Of a stretch of DNA of 64,000 nt, positions 20,482-32,161 are shown piece by piece. The position numbers and the translations under genes are program-made. The stretch is from Stereum hirsutum FP-91666 SS1 (taxonomy: Eukaryota; Basidiomycota; Agaricomycetes; Russulales; Stereaceae). Numbering within the stretch: the first letter of the stretch is position 1; the number at the start of each line of letters is the position of its first letter. Location: the NCBI RefSeq assembly GCF_000264905.1, contig NW_006763137.1:1949812-2013811 (forward strand). The letters run 5' to 3'. The notes under the pieces were generated by a model. The model ran no database searches and was not told the DNA's origin. It was given only the letters and a program-made list of their open reading frames with translations.

Positions 20482-23405
20482 CTACATCGGATACTCCAAC
20501 GAAACATTCACCAAAATACTCATCGCATCGGCACGGTAAGTGTCGTTCGCAAGCGCTACCGACACATTGCCATCCAGCAGCGTGAACAACGTCGGCGCAT
20601 CGGTCGTGTACTTGGGCCAGTCACTGATGCCAAGAGTGGGACCGTTCGGGTCGAGGTTGTTGGCGAAGTTGATGACGGCGTCGCGAAGTTCTCCGGGGGC
20701 GTAAGCCGAGTCGCTACCGTGGTACTACAAAGAGGAAGTCGGTAAGATTTGGAGAAGGTGCTGCATCAGCCTCGCTCAGAGTTGGGATTGAAAGAGTGTT
20801 TAAACCTGTTTAAACACTCTTTCGATAGTCGTTGAGCGGGTTCGAGTCTTGGCGGTCGAAACACTCCTTTGTGAGCCAAACAGGAGTGATACCGAATGAA
20901 TTCACTTACTCGGCCATCAGAGTGTTTCGACGCCAAGAATCGAGAAGGCGTTCAAGACCTGTCGAAGGAGTGTTTGGACACTCTTTCGACCTGAACTCTG
21001 AACGAGGCTATTGTAGTAAGAACGTACCGAGCCGAGATAGGGAGTAGACTTGTTTCGTTTCCACACTGATGTGCACAGCTATCAGAGCAAGAATATACTC
21101 AAGAGAAATGAACGCACAGTAAGACCAGGCGTTTTGCTGGGAAGATATCTGCTGAAGGAAGAACCGACGAGGGGCCTGGAAAATGAGGTCACCCTGGAAA
21201 GCCGCGAGGCGCTTGTACTGCGCTGTGAGGTTGTTGGCAGCACCGGTGTCGAAGGGAGATCCTGCACTGGGATCGGAGGGATATGCTTCGAAGAGGGGTT
21301 GGAGCTCCTGCGTGGAGGCATTGGGGAAATAGTTCGATGCGATATAGTTGTTGGCCTCCGTCTCCGTACTAGATAGTAAGATTGTCGGAATTACGAACTA
21401 CGGAGGCAGGTAGTGGAACAATACGTACGTTAAATTCGCAATTGGAAGGGAGAATGTTGTACCTTGACCGTGACGTAGTAAGTATTGGGAGTCAGAGGAC
21501 GAGGGCAGGAAAAGAAGGATAATATACCTTCGTCATCGCATTCGCCTTCGCAAAGCAGTCAGCCTTGACTGCCGCAAAAGTTCAATGGTGTTGCTCACCA
21601 GTAACAAATGGAACACTGGCAACCTCTCCCTTGAGGATTAATTGTTGAGGGTCTTCTGCCAGGAAACCACCGTCCCCGCGAGGCTCAAATGCCAGGCTCA
21701 ATGACTATCACAAGTTCTGTTAGTCGCGGCCCCCAATAGTATCAAAAGCAATAGTCTTTGAACATACCTGGAAGGAGAGGCACGAGTACGTCTCGTTGGA
21801 TACGTCATTAAAGACACTGAAAGGTACCTCGCGAAGGCATTGAAGCGTGTCGGTCGTGTTCGAGCAACCAGCTCTGCCGACGATGGAGTCATAGATGGCC
21901 TGATATTTCGTGTCTGCGATATCGCCCACGGGGAGAGGCGATCCCGACTGTGTCGAAGCGCACGCATATCAGCTCCCCGTGCTCGTCCGTAAATCGAACC
22001 AGGGGGACGTGACCGACCTGCATGAAAGCACCGTGGAATAATCCCTCTGTGTTGCCGCCATTCGCGACCATCTGCAGACCAACCGACATGGCACCAGCGC
22101 TTTCGCCCCAACTGTACATACAAAGCAAATCGTTCAGTGGCTTGGGCTTAGTATAACAAATGGACGCAAGGTACACTTACATGATGACTCTGCTCGGATC
22201 TCCACCAAAGGCTTCAATATATTTCTGGACCCATCGCAACGCGAGCCTCTCTATAGAAATATCGTCAAAGCTTTTTTCAAAATAGTTCAAGGTGCACGAG
22301 GCGGCAACTTCACTCACGATCTTGCAGTCCTAAATTCCCGATGCCTGCTTCTTTGACTTCTTTACCGGGTAGGAAGCCGAATGCTGCGAGATTGAATCGT
22401 TGAGCAGTGAGACCTAAACTCCAGCCATGCAATGTTAACTTACCAGACAGACTGGGGCAGAAACTCAAATCAGCAAGGACGTCCTTGACAGTTCGAGACG
22501 GATGGGCTAGTTGTACGTAACTCACCGATAGTTCATCGCTACATACACGACTGGGGCATTCAAGTCAAGAGAGCCTTGCACAATGACCTCGCTGGGGTAC
22601 CTGATACATTGGTCAGGAGACGATCGTATTCTACGTGATGATTAGGGAAGCTTGGCAACTCACATTATCATGTCTCCTACTTCAAATGCGCCTGAAATTT
22701 TTGCTATCATCAGTGACAAATAATGTCAAGACAAGACGAGCTGTACCTCCATAGATCCACTAACAAGAAAAGTGAAATCAGAGAGTATGTTAGACGTTAT
22801 CGGCATATACCCATACCACGACGACCGGAAGTTTTGCGTCCGCGGTTGTGCCCGTCGGTACAATGACATCCACAGTCAGACCTGGATCCCATAGCACATT
22901 GTCAAATCCTCCATATATCAGTCATTATATTTCCGTAGAGATGACCTACAATCTTCGCTCTGGGGACTGCTGGCAGGACTCAGAAAGCTCAAGGACCCTA
23001 CGATCGGACCCACCGTCGAAGCCACCGATGCATCGAGTATGAAAGATTGTTGGGGACAGATAGTCCCGAAGGTCGAGGCGTTGTAGGTGCCGTTGTAGGG
23101 GAGATTGGCGACGGGGAGCCGTAGACGAAGATCGCCGGTCCTATGAGGTCGTCGAAAGTTTGTTGGTTAGGTCAAAAATACTACTGAATTTCATGAAAGA
23201 GGGTCGAGACGTACGGTGGGAGTGCATAGGGGATACCAAGAAATTCTGTAACATTTCCGGTTTGGTTCCCTATGAATGTACCGTTGTCCAGTTGGATACT
23301 AGGAAGGCCACCAGCCCCAGTATACTGAGTAGCAGAGGCATAGTAGTACCTGGAAGCACTGAGCATGGAGAGAGACAAAGCGACGAGCGAACCACGGAGG
23401 ACCAT
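20482..23405 (-). CDS. Secreted type-B carboxylesterase/lipase (array copy 3, intact active site)
   Basis: Full-length paralogue with signal peptide MVLRGSLVALSLSMLSAS from 23405. It keeps the canonical nucleophile elbow SWGESAGAMSVG (22091-22113), the loop VANGGNTEGLFHGAFMQ, and the catalytic-His segment YHGSDSAYAPGELRDA near the end. Ends VSLEYPM with stop at 20482-20484. An 18-nt exon at 21528-21545 encodes the ECDDE core, split from TTFSL as in copy 2. The intron at 20725-21027 is 303 nt instead of about 60, because it contains a fold-back element (20768-21009). About 16 exons; all junctions I checked keep the frame. This copy is the best candidate for a normal active esterase. Confidence 0.88.
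20768..21009. mobile_element. Fold-back (multi-hairpin) element inside esterase copy 3 intron
   Basis: A 242-bp sequence bounded by imperfect 38-bp inverted repeats beginning AGCCTCG and ending CGAGGCT (about 31 of 38 positions match). Nested inside are a perfect 16-bp hairpin with a 2-nt loop (20790-20823, arm GAAAGAGTGTTTAAAC), an inner inverted repeat (20844-20867 with 20919-20941) and a 13-bp hairpin with one mismatch (20961-20990). The module AGTGTTT recurs throughout. Taking the element out leaves a 61-nt intron, against 64 and 59 nt at the same place in copies 2 and 4. No protein is encoded. A target-site duplication is not clear. Confidence 0.75.
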
Positions 23406-23477
23406 CGCGATAGAACGAGAGACTGAACAGTGAACCTGGGAAGGACGGCGAATAATAGGTTTGGTCTCATACAAGCT

Positions 23478-23590
23478 TATTTAAATACTGCCCCTGATGG
23501 ATGGAGTCCATTTAAGTCCCATGAGCAGCAACAAGGTACGTTCATTGTCCTCGAACACAAGTGCTCGCATACGCGTCTTTTCGACGACGG
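23478..23590 (-). promoter_or_regulatory. TATA-like box and conserved upstream block of esterase copy 3
   Basis: TATTTAAATA at 23478-23487, about 73 bases before the start at 23405, followed upstream (about 23515-23590) by the block shared with copies 2 and 4 (TGAGCAGCAA, TACGTTCATTG, GCATACGCGTCTT). Confidence 0.5.
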
Positions 23591-23959
23591 AAAAGCATGC
23601 CCTATGACCGAAGTGTCTTATAATTCAAGATGCTGAGAAATACCAGATCAATCAAACATTGTTTAAATGTATGCTATGGGACAAGAATAGAACGCACTCG
23701 ATGGACCAAAAAAGAACCAAGTTTCTTCAGATGCTGATTAAGGCGTCGTAGGTTAAGCGGCCGCGGTCCATCATTTTTACATGGTGCCATGGTCAACGAT
23801 GAGAGGTCCGTGGTGGGTGATGGGTCTGCGTGGTGGTGAGGAAGCAGGTGCTTAGAGGATCGCGGCGGAGAACCTGAAAGTCCTCGAGCTAGCGAAGGCA
23901 TCGGATTTCTGTTAGACTATCGCCGACAAGGGCTGTATCGGACATAAGTAAACAGTCGT

Positions 23960-24160
23960 TGGTTCGAGAGGTCACCTTGCGCTTTGCGACCAACGGTGTT
24001 CAAGTCGACGATGTCAAACCGCCGTCGGAGATTATGCTTCACGAAACGATTCTCGACTTGCGAATCGCCGACGAAATGGGTGAACACGATCTCGGATTTC
24101 TCTGGTTTGATCAATTGATTATTTTGAGTAAATATAGTATGGCAACGAGAGTCCGAGACC
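23960..24160 (+). repeat. Duplicated intergenic module, copy B (3' of esterase copy 4)
   Basis: Second copy of the module at 20240-20470, roughly 80 percent identical by eye. Here a plus-strand frame stays open from 23959 to 24180 (phrases VDDVKPPSE and LHETILDL). No known domain is recognised. The stop of copy 4 lies at 24177, so the module overlaps its 3' UTR. Confidence 0.6.
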
Positions 24161-24176
24161 CAGCACCACATTTTCA

Positions 24177-26742
24177 CTAAAGAGGATATTCCAAAAGAAG
24201 ATTGACTAGAGTACTTATACCGTCGGCACGATACGTGTCGTTCGTAAGCGCTACGGACACGTTACCATCCAAAAGCGTGAACAACGTCGGCGCATCGGTC
24301 GTGTATTTGGGCCACTCGCTGATGCCAAGAGTGGGACCGTTCGGGTCGAGGTTGTAGGCGAAGTTGATGACCGCGTCGCGGACTTCTCCCGGGGTGTAGG
24401 CGGAGTCGCTACCGTGGTACTACATAGCGGGGAGTCGGTCAAACTTTGAGAATGTGCTTCAGTGTAATAGGAACCTACCGAGCCGATATAAGGGGTAGAT
24501 TTGTCTCGTTTCCACACTGATAGAACCATTAGAACAAGGACATAAAGCTCAAAAGAAGCGGACGCACAGTAAGACCATGCGTTTTGCTGGGAAGATCTCT
24601 GTTGAAGGAAGAAGCGACGGGGAGCCTGGAAAATGAGGTCACCCTGGAAAGCCGCGAGGCGCTTGTACTGCGCTGTAACGTTGTTAGCAGAGCCGGTGTC
24701 GAAGGGAGATCCGGCGCTGGGATCGGAGGGATATGCTGCGAGAAGGGGTTGGAGGTCCTGCGTGGAGGCATTGGGGAAGTAGTTTGACGCGATATAGTTG
24801 TTGGTTTCCGTCTCCGTACTAGGCGATACAATTGTCAGGCTTGTGAATTATGAAGAAAGAGAGTAGAACAATGCATACGTTAAATTCGCATTTCCAAGGG
24901 AGAATAGTGTGCCTTCGTCATCGCAGTCACCTTTGTAAAGCTGTTAGTCCTGACCGACTCGAGTAATCCATAACAACGGTGCTCACCAGTAACAAATGGA
25001 ATATTGGCAACCTCTCCTTTGAGCACCAGCTGTTGAGGGTCTTCCTTCAGGAAACCACCGTCCGCGAGAGGCTCGAATGCCAGGTTCAACGACTATTCCA
25101 AGTTCGGTTAATCACGGCACGAGTAACCTTTGGACAAAGCATACCTGGAAGGAAAACGAGGAGAACGTCTCGTTGGACACATCATTGAACACACTGAAAG
25201 GTAGTTCGCGCAGGCATTGAAGCGTATCAGTCGCGTTCGAGCAGCCGGCTCTGTCGACGATGGAGTCGTAGACGGCCTGAGGTTTCGTTCCTGCGATATC
25301 GCCCACGGGGAAGGGCGATCCCGACTGTGTCGACACGCACTCATATTAGCTCCCCATGCTCATCCATAATTCGAACCGGGGGATGTGACCGACCTGCATG
25401 AAGCCGCCGTGGAACAATCCCTCTGCGTCGCCACCATTCGTGACCATCTGTAGACCGACTGAGATGGCACCAGCACTTTGACCGAAGCTGTAAGTTACAT
25501 ACAAAGTAAATGATTGAGTGACTCGGCCTTATGTAGTATAAGAAATGGACGCGAGGTGCACTTACATGATGACCCTGTTGGGATCTCCACCGAAGGCTTC
25601 AATGTACTTCTGGATCCAGCGCAAGGCGAGCCTCTCTATAGACATAGCGTCAAAGCTTCGTTAGAAAGCAGTTCAAGTCGCACGAGGAAACATTACTCAC
25701 GGTCTTGTAGTCCGAGATTTCCGACACCCGCTTCCTTGACTTCTTTACCAGGCAGGAAGCCGAATGCTGCGATATTGAATCGTTGAGTGATAAGACCTAA
25801 ACTCCAACAAGGTATCCCGACTTACCAGACAAGCTGTGATAATAGAACTAAATCAGGAAGGATGTCCTTGATAGTTGCGGGTGAATAAGCCAATTGAGAA
25901 GAACTCACCGATAATTCATTGCTACATACACGACCGGGGTACCCAACTCGAGGGAGCCTTCGATAATAGCCTCACCGGGATACCTAATAGATCGATCATG
26001 AGATGACTACCTTCTGCCTAATCATCAGGGAGACTAGCAACTTACGGTGGCATATCTCCTTCTTCAAACGCGCCTCCATATATCCACTAACAAGAAAAGT
26101 GAATTCAGAGAGCATGTTAAACTTTGCATTGGAAAAAACACATACCACGACAACCGGAAGTTTCGCATCCGCGGTCGTGCCCGTTGGTACGATGACATCC
26201 AGATTCAAACCTACATCCACAGAACATCGTCAATCCCTCCATGAAATTTAACCCTTCCATCCTCGTAGAATCGACTTACAATCCTCGCTCTGCGGATAAT
26301 TCCCAGGCCCAAATGCCAATTCGGCAACGATCGGACCCACCGTCGCAACCACCGACGGATCGAGTACGAAGGACTGTTGGGGACAGATAGGCCCAAAGGT
26401 GGACGCGTTGTAGGTGCCGTTGTAAGGGAGATTGGCGACGGGAAGCCGGAGGCGCAGATCGCCCGTCCTATGTAGTATGAAGGCATCGAAAGTGTGTTGG
26501 TTAGGTGCACGCTGCTGCGGGATGGGATGCAAGAGAATCGAAACGTACGGTGGGAGGGCATAGGGAATCCCAAGAAATTGTGTGGCATTTCCGGTTTGGT
26601 TCCCCACGAAGGTGCCGCTATCCAGTTGAATCGTAGGAGGGCCACCGTCCCTAGCAAAATTAGGAGAAGAGGCACAGGAGCCCTTGGAGGCGCTGAGCAC
26701 AGAGAGAGAAAACGCGACGAGCAAACCACGGACGACCGTCAT
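24177..26742 (-). CDS. Secreted type-B carboxylesterase/lipase (array copy 4)
   Basis: Full-length paralogue. The Met at 26742 starts a clear signal peptide (MTVVRGLLVAFSLSVLSAS); an upstream in-frame Met at 26811 is less likely. Exon 1 (26742-26549) ends at LGIPYALPP. The second exon encodes TGDLRLRLPVANLPYNG and the cysteine segment FGPICPQQSF. The nucleophile elbow at 25467-25489 reads SFGQSAGA, a form also common in fungal esterases. The catalytic-His segment is YHGSDSAYTPGEVRDA. Ends LLLEYPL with stop 24177-24179. The DCDDEGTLFSL exon is unsplit, as in copy 1 and unlike copies 2 and 3. Confidence 0.87.
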
Positions 26743-27270
26743 CGCGATAGAACGAGAAATCGAGCGGTGAAACTGGGGAGGACGACGAAGAATAGGTAGG
26801 TTTGATCCCATACACGCTTATTTAAATACAGCCTCGGATGGTGGAGTCTATTCGAGTCCCATGAACGTTTGAACAGCAGCAAGGTACGTCCATTGAGCGC
26901 TCGCATACGCGTCTTCGCGACGGCCGATTCAATGGGATGCCCGAATCGGATGACCAAGGTGTCTTGTAATTCAGGATGCTGAGGGAGACGAGATCAATCA
27001 AACGAGCAACGTCCATCACTTGACGAAAATATGACGCACTCAATGGACCGAAAAAGAGTCAAGTTTCTGAAGATGCTGATCAAGACACCGTAGGTTCGGC
27101 CTCCGCCATCAGGTTGATATAAATGACGCGGCCCCGTTGAGCGGCAGCGAGCTAGTCAACTCGGACTTACTCGCGAAAGGCCGGCAGTTGGATGATTCAA
27201 AAGAAAAATGTAGTCCTCGAGTTCCAATTATTCCACACGATTGCCAAAGAAATAAAACAGAATAAATGAA
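26743..27270 (-). promoter_or_regulatory. Promoter region of esterase copy 4
   Basis: TATTTAAATA-type box at 26818-26828, about 77 bases before the start, then the shared upstream block at about 26860-26925 (AACAGCAGCAA, TACGTCCATTG, GCATACGCGTCTT). Farther out (26990-27100) is sequence shared with the region upstream of copy 3 (23640-23760, including AGATCAATCAAAC and AAGATGCTGAT). The right end borders the 3' end of proline dehydrogenase. Confidence 0.5.
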
Positions 27271-29734
27271 TTACCGCCCGCCAAAAATGCGGGCATAGAT
27301 CTCCCCCCACGCCCTCCTCCGCTCTGCAGCAGCCTGGCCACCTCCAAGGACCGACTTGTTCTCTACCGCGCGTCGGCTCAGGTAAGGCATGACCTGCAAT
27401 GCGGATATGAAATATGAAATATGAGTAAGACGATTCGTATTACAGATCTTGCGGGCTTGGCAGAGGAGAGAGGATATTGGAACTTGCCTGGGAGAGTTCA
27501 CCGTAAGGTATGTATTTGACGAGCATTGGTGATGACGATTTGATCTTGTCCACGAGTGAGTCAGTCAGTTCGTCGTTCATACCTACAGACAAAACAATGA
27601 CGACAAGCAGCATCAGAACAATCGCACTAGTAAACAGTGGGTGAAGAAGAAGATTAACAGACCATAGAGCTGTCCCAAAGTAACTCTCCTCGCCACCTCA
27701 TCCCCAACTCTGAACGCCTCCTTTCCCTTCTCACCCTCCCTCTCCCGCACAGCCAACCCCTCTTCAACCATCCGCTCCAAAACAACCTCACAGCTCTCCC
27801 TATTATGCGTCGCGAACATCACAGCCAACCGTGGCGCTCCTTGTGCTTGTGCGATGTCTTCGCGGAGAGCGGAAACGAGGACACGAGCGGCGTCGTCGAA
27901 GCATTTGTCCGTTTCGGGTTTAGTGGCCCAGACGGGAGGGAGGGGATCGGGGGAGATGGAGAGCGAGGTTGCAGCATGGGAGGGTGGGGGCGAGGGTGAT
28001 GGTGAGGATGAGGGGGATGAAGAGGAGGATGTGGAAGAGGACGGATGGGCCGCGGTTTCTTGCGGGTGGTATGCTCCGCGGACGAGTTTGATGCCGATGC
28101 CGTAGCCGCCTGCTTTTGCGTCTTTGAGCGACCGGGCGAGGTATTCTGGGTTTCTGCAAAGCTCAAGTTGAGTAAAATTGACACAGGCACGGAGATGGGG
28201 AGGGAGGGAAGGGTGTACCTCCGGAGGTAAGCCTGGAAAGTGCCGTAGATGAGGGGTTGTTCGACGAGCGCAGATGTCGGTTTGGGCGTTGAGAAGAAGG
28301 ATGGCGCGGGCTGTGGTCTGTTGAATTGACGCATGAGTGCGAGACTCAGGGAGTCGACTGCAGGCTACAGTGCCACTATCAGCTTTCTCTCCATCAAACA
28401 GGGACATGAAACGAACCTGGTACCAGCTACACACACACAAACACATCATCAGCACCCATCCAAATCTAATGCACGCGAAGTTATTGAGAGAAGCTAAGAT
28501 ACGCACCTATACTCCGAATCAATAATCAACTTAACCCCCCTCTCCTGCGCTTTCCTCCCAATCCTCACCAAATCCTCATAAAGCTCCCTAACATCCTGCA
28601 CGTCCCTCTCCGTCATCGGCGACCGATCTCGAGCCTTAGCCTTTGAACTCAGGATGATATCCATATCGGAGGCGCGGGGACAGCCGGGGAAGGCGACGGG
28701 GGGCTTGAGAGGGGTTTGGGACTGGGAGCGGGTGAGGTAGGCGGAGAAGTGCAGGAGGGATTGGGAGTCGGGGACCATACCGGACTAGACTCGTCCATAA
28801 TTCCTACTATGAGTCAAAGTCGGCATAAACACGATAAGAGAGAGAGAACTCACCATCTTGACAGCGATCCACGTCCTCCGTCCCGAATCAACACTCTTCG
28901 CGCCTCCTGTTCCAGCAGCCATCCCATCCTCGAAATCCGCCGCACGGTCGATCGAGTCCAAGAGCTCCTCCACGATCTGTTTATGCGACGAAGACGAGGA
29001 CAAGGTCGCAGCCGAGTCGGAAGATCCGGACGAAGCGGAAGAACCAGACGCGTCGACTTCGACGCTGTAGGAGAACAGTGCGCCTTTCTTCTCCCTGCGG
29101 AGACGTTCGAGGAGTGGGAAACAGGCGGGGATGGAGTCGCCTCCGACGAACTAACACACCATCCATTAGCACGCATGACCATTAAGAGCCGCAACACAGG
29201 GAGGAAGAGTCGCAACACAGGTCGAAGAGTCGTAGCACAGGCAAGAACAGAGAGGGGAAAGAAAGGAGAGCTCACCTGCCCAAAGAAAGTCTGACGAATG
29301 ACCCCCTCCGAGACCTGCTTCAACCCCGGCACAGAACCGAGCCATTGCAAGATCGCGGGGGCGTAGTCGACTAGCCAGGGGACGGAGCACATGGAGTAGA
29401 CGATGTAGGATCTGAGGAGGGCGTTTAGGGGCGTGGGGGCTCTTTCCGCTGTGCTTGATGTGGATGGTGAGGGGGAAGTGGGGGGTTCGGAATCTGCGTG
29501 GACGGTGTTCAAGGGGTTGTTGGTGAGGAGGTAGGTGCCTAGACATAGTGAGCCGACTCCGACGAGACTGGCGGTGGTGAATTTGCGAGTTCTCGAGCTG
29601 GAGAACGAGCTAGATGCTTTAGATTCATGCGCAGTTCGAGTGAAGAACGTCCGTGTGCCATTGCCTAGATTACTCGAGCTTCGGATGGCGACGAAGGACG
29701 CCTGCCGCCCCGAGAGCAGCAGGCGAAGAGACAT
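27271..29734 (-). CDS. PUT1: Mitochondrial proline dehydrogenase (FAD-dependent)
   Basis: Oxidises proline to pyrroline-5-carboxylate in the mitochondrial matrix, the first step in using proline as nitrogen or carbon source. The start at 29734 gives an Arg/Ser-rich presequence (MSLRLLLSGRQASFVAIRSS). Then RSYIVYSMCSVPWLVDYAP, EGVIRQTFFGQ, FVGGDSIPACFPLLERLR and the barrel strands with GVKLIIDSEYR, WYQPAVDSL, YGTFQAYLRR, YGIGIKLVRGAYH, RLAVMFATHNRES, LGQLYGMNDEL and MLVKYIPYGEL; ends YARIFGGR. Two low-complexity insertions are odd: a Ser-rich one near 28980-29060 and a Ser/Pro-rich one of about 35 residues (27960-28080) right after the GAYH motif, both absent from typical family members. Confidence 0.93.
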
Positions 29735-32161
29735 GGTGTACTAGTAGTCTTGGATGTCGAGGTCGGGGTCGATGTTCAAAGGACAACGGCATGATCAACA
29801 AGCGGATGAGTACGGGCAGTGGAGATGACGATGACTCGACGCGTTCGACGCGGCGGAGCGATCGGGGACGTCGAGAACGGACTGCTAATGTATAATTCGC
29901 CACGGCCGGGACATGGATGTCCAGTGCAATAGGTATGCGTGGTCTGGGCATCCTCATGCGGGATTCAGTACTGACCAGTGACCCTACATGGGTATGAATG
30001 GGGGTCTACCTCTCAGTATGCAGCTCAACTGCGTTCTACAGAAAGCAAGAATGGGATTGAGATCATGAAGAATGTAACGAACAATGAATCATGGTCGTCA
30101 GCTGGTGCGCGATTGTGTTTTAGTTTTACGTCCGCGTCGTCCGGATCGTCCGATCAATGCTTGAATTCGACAGCCGGAGGCACAATTGCATGTTTCATGC
30201 AATAGCTCCTATCCCACGTGCCTCGAGTCCGGTGTATCGGGGCATGTGGTCCCGTGGGGTGTGGCCCCTGTTTTCCGAGGTTTTCGCAACACTGGCAGCG
30301 AGGACTCAGGACAGTGAGAGAGAGTGACCCAGCTGGAGGAGGTCGGTTGGAGGTATCGGAGTACATACATAGAGTATGCGTGGCGCGTTCCGACGAGGGC
30401 GGTCAGGTCGTAGTACTTATACCGAGCGTGCTGGCATATGTGGCAAAAGTCTCAGCGGCGGGGGCCTTACCATCCCATCTTTGAGCGGCATTGATATTCT
30501 TTGATATTTGAGTGTCCGGCCGAACTTGGAGGTATTGACAACACTGCGCAGGCATACGCATGCACGCCTAACGTACATACTGCTGTAAAGACGCCACGTA
30601 TAAATAATTATATGTATATTTCCTCCGTACGATACGAGTATAGTCACCGTACGAATCAAACCTCTCCGTCGACACTCGGACTCGGACAGTCGGAACTTCT
30701 CGGGAGATGGTCAATGAGGCGAGGCAGATTATGTAGTCCATCTGAGCGCGATACGAGACGGAGTACTAGTTCAAGGACAAGGTGAGATAGTCATAGTCTT
30801 GGGCTTGGGGCTTGAGGGATAGGCATGGTGCGGAATACTCTGGAATACTGAATACGCCCACAGAGGGATCTGTTATTGGTTATTGGTTATTGGATATGGC
30901 ATTCGTCGGAAAGTGTGTCCTTTTGGGGGTTAGCGCAGACTTGCTTGTGGGCAGGGTTGAACGTTGACAAGCAAGCTGAAGACGGGACACTTTGTTTACT
31001 TTGAGGTACTCACGGTGTTGGGACAGGGGGTTGACTAGTGCTAGGAAGGAAGGAAGGGAGGTGGCACGAGGGAAGGGCGAGGACGATGAGGATCGACCAT
31101 CGACAATCGACAATCGGGGTGAAGGTTGACTCTGACTCGGATACGCTTTGAAGAGGGGGAGGGGATCGGGCGTTACAGTGGATGCAATGGGAGCGATAAG
31201 CGGTGTCTTTGAAGTCAATCATGTTTCAAGTATGGCATAGAGAGTCGAGCTCAAGTACAGTAAGGACGACATAGAATCCACAGGACGCTCGAGCAGACGG
31301 GAAGGAACGCATCCGATGAGCGACCGTACGCTCGTAGAGAGTCCTCGGACCCGTGTTGTCCCGTGCAATGCATGGAAGAAGGAAAGGCAAGGCTAAAAAG
31401 CTGCTGAATAAGTCATCTAACGCCCTGAACCTCTGTGAACATGACGTGCGAGAGAAGTTGAGTTAAAGATTCCCAGCAGCAGAGTATGTATGCTCGAGAC
31501 TCTCTTGTGCGCGGGCCGATAGCAGCATGTTTTTCATTGAGGATGGGCGGAGTTGGAAGTTTATGCAGAGTGGCAGACAGAGGTAAAGTGAGAGACTGTT
31601 TGGGAGCGAAGACGGGTAAGAAGCAGCGCCGAGAGAGAGTGCGTTAGAGGAGAGGTTGTCTATTCATAAGGATGACGAAGAGTTGGAAGAAGCGATTCAG
31701 AGGTGCAGATGGGGATGGTTGATGAGGACCAGGTGGTGGGTGTGAGAGTCGTGCAGAGTCTGCCGGGGCCATGAGGCTCGGGAGGAGAAGGGGAAGGGGT
31801 GATCAGGAGTCGAGGTAACAGAGTGAGCTTAGAGGGTAGGACGAAAGAGGACGATGGATGAAGCAAACAGAGTGGCGCCCAGAGAGAGAGAGAGCACGTT
31901 GGAGGGCGAGCGGGGAAGACGGGCGGTTGTAAGAGACGCTGGACCGAGGAGGTGGCGGGAGGAGGTGGTTGTGCGCGCTTATTGGGGTCTGCTCTTGACA
32001 TTCGTGATCAGCCGTCGACGCCGCTTCAACAGCTCGCTTTTATCCACCCGCACAACACATGCCACGCACCCCTTAGCCGTTCCCCGTCCCTCACTCCTAC
32101 CGCCACCAGCCCTATCCCCCCGTCCTCGACACCGTCCCCGTCCTCGACACCGTCCCCGACG
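29735..32161. other. Long gene-free region upstream of the HSF-type factor
   Basis: About 2.4 kb with no ORF that I can support. A TATA-like stretch (GTATAAATAATTA) lies near 30597. Short ORFs (for example 30880-31218 and 31660-32001, minus) are low-complexity and lack domains. Most likely an extended promoter and 5' UTR of the transcription factor, or a non-coding RNA region. Confidence 0.4.

Noticed and set aside
20836..20855. tRNA-like B-box (GGGTTCGAGTC) within the fold-back element
   Set aside because: No matching A-box or cloverleaf at proper spacing; the stretch is part of the inverted repeats.
31660..32001. 113-codon minus-strand ORF overlapping the 5' side of the HSF-type gene
   Set aside because: Pro/Ser-rich shadow of a C/T-skewed region, without domain or splice partner.
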